Below are positions 60,520 to 64,000 of a stretch of DNA of 64,000 nt, piece after piece. This DNA comes from Bacillus sp. NEB1478 (lineage in GTDB: Bacteria; Bacillota; Bacilli; Bacillales; Fictibacillaceae). The stretch's first letter is position 1; each line of letters starts with the position of its first letter. A program made the translations under genes and the position numbers. Where the stretch lies: the NCBI RefSeq assembly GCF_031582965.1, contig NZ_CP134049.1, positions 2,914,001 through 2,978,000 of the forward strand, read 5' to 3'. A model generated the notes under the pieces. The model saw nothing but the letters and a program-made list of their open reading frames with translations. It searched no databases and was not told the origin of the DNA.

Positions 60520-60966
60520 TTAGCCAAACTCTTTTTGATGAGCCTTTTTCATCTTTAAATATTCTTCATCCGTCCGGGCGAGCTTCCATTTCTCTTCAAA
60601 AATCGCTGCCGACTTTGCTTTAACAGGATCGATTTGACGCTCATTGATTTCACCGTTTTCTTTGTATTTTCGACCGCCTTTGTAATTTGTGTAACGGCGG
60701 GCTCTCGTATAGCCCATCTGCAAAAATTTACGTGCCATATCCGCGCCAACAAAGTCATCTTTTTCTTTATACTCTAGGAAAAGATCATAAATTTTCTCGG
60801 AAGATTTTTTTGCTTCTTCAGGGGTTTTAAACCGCCAATGCGGCAAGATTTCACTTTTATACGGTTCTACAAGAAGGACTCCTTGCTCACCACGGCCTAC
60901 TCGATATTTTTCCGGGTGCTTTCTAAAATTTATCTTTTCAAAATCTAGGTCATAATCAAAACTCAT
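60520..60966 (-). CDS. DUF4385 family protein
   Basis: With ATG 60966, just after GGAGGG, the protein is 148 aa and starts MSFDYDLDFEKINFRKHPEKYRVGRGEQGVLLVEPYKSE, the typical DUF4385 opening; the longer frame upstream adds a spurious hydrophobic leader. Later MARKFLQMGYTRARRYTNYKGGRKY is family-typical. Soluble, basic. No known function; members are found in bacteria and phages. Confidence 0.8.
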   Translation of the reverse strand: MSFDYDLDFEKINFRKHPEKYRVGRGEQGVLLVEPYKSEILPHWRFKTPEEAKKSSEKIYDLFLEYKEKDDFVGADMARKFLQMGYTRARRYTNYKGGRKYKENGEINERQIDPVKAKSAAIFEEKWKLARTDEEYLKMKKAHQKEFG

Positions 60967-61033
60967 ACGTAACCCTCCTCGTCTAATAGCTATACCCTTA
61001 ACGAGATAAAATAAAATACGTAGGAATAATTTC

Positions 61034-61201
61034 ATGCAGTCTAATAAAAATTTCACAGCTGTATTTTGTTTGTTGTTTGGAATATCACCCCTCTTAGGGA
61101 TGACACTGAAGAATGCTACCTCTTATTCAGCAAAAATCGGCTGGGGATTTGCAGTTGCTTTTCTCTTGTGTGCGGCGATTTCGAACAACAAAAGAACTTG
61201 A
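61034..61201 (+). CDS. Small two-helix membrane protein (55 aa)
   Basis: ATG 61034 lies eight bases after TAGGA and opens 55 codons with two hydrophobic stretches (residues 7-23 and 36-50: FTAVFCLLFGISPLLGM and IGWGFAVAFLLCAAIS) joined by a short polar loop, and ends NNKRT. A bidirectional terminator follows 12 bp later. Divergent from DUF4385. No family known to me. Confidence 0.6.
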   Translation: MQSNKNFTAVFCLLFGISPLLGMTLKNATSYSAKIGWGFAVAFLLCAAISNNKRT

Positions 61202-61213
61202 GTGGAATATAAA

Positions 61214-61252
61214 AAATGAGGCCAGCTCGAGTTTGAGCCAGCCTCATTTTTT
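61214..61252. terminator. Bidirectional terminator between the 55-aa gene and helD
   Basis: AAATGAGGC (61214-61222) pairs with GCCTCATTT (61241-61249), with GCTC/GAGC pairing inside, followed by TTTT. Confidence 0.88.
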
Positions 61253-61307
61253 TCCGTTTGTTTGATTATATCCTTAGTCGGTAAGAACATCTGCCCCTAC
61301 ACAACTT

Positions 61308-63632
61308 TTATCTCCCGCACTTCACCTCGTCATATAATTCTTTTGAAGTTTCTTCGATAAAGGGACAGGGTTCACCTTGATAAAAAACAGTTAGTTCGTG
61401 CATGGCGCGAGTACAGACGGTATAGAACAGTTTTCGTTCTCTTTCATTTTGATAAGCAGACGCATTGTAGATCGCAACTGCATCAAACTCAATTCCTTTT
61501 GCTAAATATGATGGAATGATGATGATTCCTTTTTGAAAGGCCGTGTCCTCGTTCACCATCAGTTTCATATCCAGACGCGACTTTAGTTTGTCATAAACTT
61601 CATAGCTTTCTTTTGCTGTTCGGCAAATAATCGCTATCGTATCATGATTTTCATTTTTCCACTTTTGAACGGTTGATTCCAGTTCATCATCCAAACTAGC
61701 CTCATCAACTAATTTTACAACAGCAGGCTTTTCACCCGATCGGTTGAAAGGTATGATTTCTCCCCCATCACAGAGCATGCTTTTCGTGAATTCTACGATC
61801 TCTTTTGTAGAACGGTAACTTCTCGTTAATGTAATGATCTCTGGATTTTTTTTATCTAAAAGATTCTCCAGCATACTAAACGAATTGTCAGAAGAATGGG
61901 CATAGATCGACTGGTTTAAGTCTCCAAGTATCGTTAAGTTAGCACGCGGGAAAATGCGCTGAATAAACGCAAACTGAAACGGCGAAAAATCTTGCGCTTC
62001 GTCAATAAAGACATGCCTTACCGCTGCATTCGACTGAAAACCGATCAATAGCTCTTTTACATAAAGAAATGGCGTTGCATCTTCGTTAGAAAGGAAGTTT
62101 TGTTTTAAATTAAATAAAGTGAATTTGCATACATCACTCCACGTACGATAGTCATCCATTCCTTTTTGGTTCATCTGAAACAGCTTTGAATAGATTCCTT
62201 TCATATCTAAAAAGGAAAATTTCTCAACTGATTCCCGAACAGGTTTGAACGCAAGACGAGTTATATATGCGGAAAGAACTTTCTGTTCGCTTGCCATATC
62301 ATTAAAAGAATCATCACGATATTTATTTCTTTTTTGCAGCTGTTCATAAAGCTTTGTGTACACATGTTGATCGAGAAGCTGAATCTCTTTCTCAACCCAA
62401 GGTTTTTTCCTCTCGCGTCTTTCTGCTTTTTTCAATTCTTCTAAAATCCATTCAGCCGTATTTTTCATGCGGTAAGGAACGGTCTCTTTGTTATCCAGCT
62501 TATAAAAGTATTGTTTTATTCGTTTGGCTGGTATGATCGTTTTCTCCCGGAATTTAATATCTGAAAACATCAAACCTGATTCACTTAATTGCTCCACATA
62601 CTTATGAATTGCCTGGAGAAACTCAACAGACGCTTTAAATCGAATACCTTCAAGCCGCACAGCATCACTTGATCCAGAAAGCAGTTCCTCCATTTGTTCA
62701 AAAGGTGTTTCCACTGAAAAATGATCAGACAGATGGTGGTTGATATACGCTTGAAATGTGGTTTGTTCCATATTCTCTTCTCCAAGTTCTGGGAGAACGT
62801 TCGCAACATAACTATTGAACATGTTGTTTGGAGAAAATAGGACAACGTGGTGCGATTGCAGTGTTTCGCGATCCCGATACAATAAATAAGCAACCCGCTG
62901 AAGAGCAGCAGACGTTTTTCCGCAGCCGGCAGCGCCTTGAACAATCAGCAGATCACTCACCGTATTTCGAATGATTGCATTTTGCTCTTTTTGAATCGTT
63001 GCGACAATACTTTTCATTTGAGTATTTGCTTGTTTCCCTAGCACTTGCTGAAGCAAATCGTCTCCAATGGCTTCGCCTGTATCAAACATACCTTCTATTT
63101 TTGCATTCTTAATAATAAACTGTCTTTTTAATTGCAAGTCCCCATGAATGACACCACCAGGAGCATTATACTTCGCTTCTCCTAAAGAATGATCGTAATA
63201 CAAGCTGGAGATTGGTGCACGCCAGTCATGAACTAGAAAAGCCATAGATTCCTCATCATAATAAGAAGCAATGCCTAAATAAACTTTTTCAGACTCGCTT
63301 TCTTCATCTTCTTTAAAATCAATACGGCCAAAATAAGGCGAGTTTTTCAATTTTTCATAGGTTTTCAGCTGACTTTCAGCAGAAGTGTGACTCCGTTCGA
63401 TCTCAGACAGCAGCTCCGCCTGTTGTTTAATACTTGCTGCTGTTTCTATCGCATCGTCTGGATCATCCAAGTTTACCGTCACATCAGACCAGAAGTTTTT
63501 ACGAAGCTGTACAACGTCTGCCATTTTTCCGCCTAAATGATGTTGCAGATTGTCAGTCTCTTGAGAAAGATTTTGTACAACTTCATCTACTCGCTTTTGT
63601 TCTTTTTCCTGCTCACGATTCCATGTAGTCAT
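61308..63632 (-). CDS. helD: RNA polymerase recycling helicase-like ATPase HelD
   Basis: The 774-aa protein has the HelD layout: an N-terminal coiled coil (residues 1-about 95) that enters the RNA polymerase secondary channel, Walker A GAAGCGKT at 233-240 in a UvrD-type superfamily 1 ATPase, a long insertion (about 290-500), motif II VFIDEAQDFSPFQFA, motif III LGDLNQSIYAH, motif IV LTRSYRSTKEI and motif VI YTVCTRAMHEL. HelD frees stalled RNA polymerase from DNA with ATP. GGGAGAG precedes the ATG. Alone in its transcript. Confidence 0.95.
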   Translation of the reverse strand: MTTWNREQEKEQKRVDEVVQNLSQETDNLQHHLGGKMADVVQLRKNFWSDVTVNLDDPDDAIETAASIKQQAELLSEIERSHTSAESQLKTYEKLKNSPYFGRIDFKEDEESESEKVYLGIASYYDEESMAFLVHDWRAPISSLYYDHSLGEAKYNAPGGVIHGDLQLKRQFIIKNAKIEGMFDTGEAIGDDLLQQVLGKQANTQMKSIVATIQKEQNAIIRNTVSDLLIVQGAAGCGKTSAALQRVAYLLYRDRETLQSHHVVLFSPNNMFNSYVANVLPELGEENMEQTTFQAYINHHLSDHFSVETPFEQMEELLSGSSDAVRLEGIRFKASVEFLQAIHKYVEQLSESGLMFSDIKFREKTIIPAKRIKQYFYKLDNKETVPYRMKNTAEWILEELKKAERRERKKPWVEKEIQLLDQHVYTKLYEQLQKRNKYRDDSFNDMASEQKVLSAYITRLAFKPVRESVEKFSFLDMKGIYSKLFQMNQKGMDDYRTWSDVCKFTLFNLKQNFLSNEDATPFLYVKELLIGFQSNAAVRHVFIDEAQDFSPFQFAFIQRIFPRANLTILGDLNQSIYAHSSDNSFSMLENLLDKKNPEIITLTRSYRSTKEIVEFTKSMLCDGGEIIPFNRSGEKPAVVKLVDEASLDDELESTVQKWKNENHDTIAIICRTAKESYEVYDKLKSRLDMKLMVNEDTAFQKGIIIIPSYLAKGIEFDAVAIYNASAYQNERERKLFYTVCTRAMHELTVFYQGEPCPFIEETSKELYDEVKCGR

Positions 63633-63660
63633 TCGATCTCTCCCTAAAATTTTTTTATAG

Positions 63661-63690
63661 TTGACATGCTTTTCTATTTCATAGTATAAT
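63661..63690 (+). promoter_or_regulatory. Consensus-like promoter facing rightward, no gene behind it
   Basis: TTGACA (63661-63666), 18-bp spacer and TATAAT (63685-63690). Nothing codes between here and the terminator at 63789-63817, so a transcript of about 120 nt is possible. The region also has to hold the leftward helD promoter, and AT-richness makes chance matches common. Confidence 0.45.
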
Positions 63691-63781
63691 ATAATTGGAT
63701 ATATCTATATACTAAAAATAGAAAAAGTGCGTCTTATAAATCATACCATAAACTTGTGCGGAATGTACATATTTTTATATG

Positions 63782-63822
63782 CAAAAAAAACAGTGGTGTC
63801 CTTTTGGACCCACTGTTTTTTT
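63782..63822. terminator. Bidirectional terminator
   Basis: AACAGTGG (63789-63796) pairs with CCACTGTT (63810-63817), with inner GTCC/GGAC, flanked by A and T runs. It ends the DinB-like gene leftward. Confidence 0.88.
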
Positions 63823-64000
63823 TAGGCTTGTTTAACAGTTTGATTTGCAATTACTTTTTTCATGGCATGAAGCTGACCTGAATGATATGTTTCATGGTAG
63901 TTAGCAAACACCGCTAGTTCACCGACTGTGTTCAAACCGAAGAAAGGCTGTTTCAATTGATCTTGAAATCGTTCTGCTGGAATTTCTTTAATTCGTTCCA
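63822..64000 (-). CDS. DinB family protein (3' part only)
   Basis: The frame enters from the right edge and stops at TAA (63822-63824). The visible 58 codons end with PFFGLNTVGELAVFANYHETYHSGQLHAMKKVIANQTVKQA, which has the C-terminal DinB metal motif NYHExYHxGQL with two histidines. A bidirectional terminator follows. Start and N-terminal part are outside the window. Function likely in thiol or metal-dependent chemistry, unspecified. Confidence 0.78.
   Translation of the reverse strand, partial: ERIKEIPAERFQDQLKQPFFGLNTVGELAVFANYHETYHSGQLHAMKKVIANQTVKQA

Overview
This window looks like a chromosomal segment of a low-GC, Gram-positive, aerobic spore-former of the Bacillaceae, closest in feel to Fictibacillus/Bacillus. 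That rests on the gene families (FdhD and an FdhF/DUF1641 pair of YrhE/YrhD type, MocR and DUF2089 regulators, YbbE-like hydrolase, HelD, Hmp), strong AGGAGG-type ribosome binding sites, GTG/TTG starts and CcpA-type cre sites. Genus assignment is inference. No rRNA, tRNA, insertion sequence, prophage or CRISPR array was recognised.

Layout. 1-3.7 kb: the 5' part of an MraY-like transferase cut by the left edge, a PdxH-family oxidase, a secreted serine hydrolase and a small membrane protein. 3.8-9.1 kb: a formate dehydrogenase locus (fdhD and DUF2294 leftward; a large Fe-S/molybdopterin formate dehydrogenase plus DUF1641 rightward) with a 123-bp tandem repeat and a structured leader between them. 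9.3-11.9 kb: an envelope-lipid operon (polysaccharide deacetylase, GT28-type glycosyltransferase, DedA). 12-29 kb: mixed accessory genes (cytidine-deaminase-like, acetyltransferases, EamA transporter with divergent MocR regulator, DUF2089/SHOCT-like operon, CyuA-like desulfidase, TetR/MFS drug-efflux pair, AraC/MFS pair) and one small membrane gene split by an in-frame stop.

29.1-35.3 kb: a sugar-acid operon under a KdgR-type LacI regulator (TIM-barrel isomerase, KDG kinase, MFS permease, HxlA-like and HxlB-like enzymes, KDPG aldolase) with three matching operators. 35.4-39.8 kb: three copies of one mobile-looking or structured intergenic repeat around a second gpsA-like gene, an acetyltransferase and a second LacI gene. 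38.4-52.3 kb: the most striking region, a complete predicted beta-1,2-glucan utilisation locus: LacI regulator, GH94 phosphorylase, GH3 beta-glucosidase, ABC importer (binding protein plus two permeases) and a secreted GH144-type endo-beta-1,2-glucanase. Identical GAAACGTTTC operators sit at three of its promoters. An AidB-like acyl-CoA dehydrogenase is embedded in it.

52.4-64 kb: DinB-like and alpha/beta hydrolase genes, an orphan OppBC-type permease pair, flavohemoglobin Hmp with two FNR-type boxes, small genes including two of 55-57 aa, a heptad-repeat coiled-coil protein, HelD, and the 3' part of a DinB-like gene cut by the right edge.

The genes work as separable modules: formate oxidation, beta-1,2-glucan uptake and phosphorolysis, KDG/KDPG breakdown with possible ribulose-monophosphate side enzymes, nitric-oxide defence and drug efflux. 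Between modules, several intergenic regions carry degenerate tandem repeats with a shared period of about 21 bp but locus-specific sequence, which no gene annotation explains.
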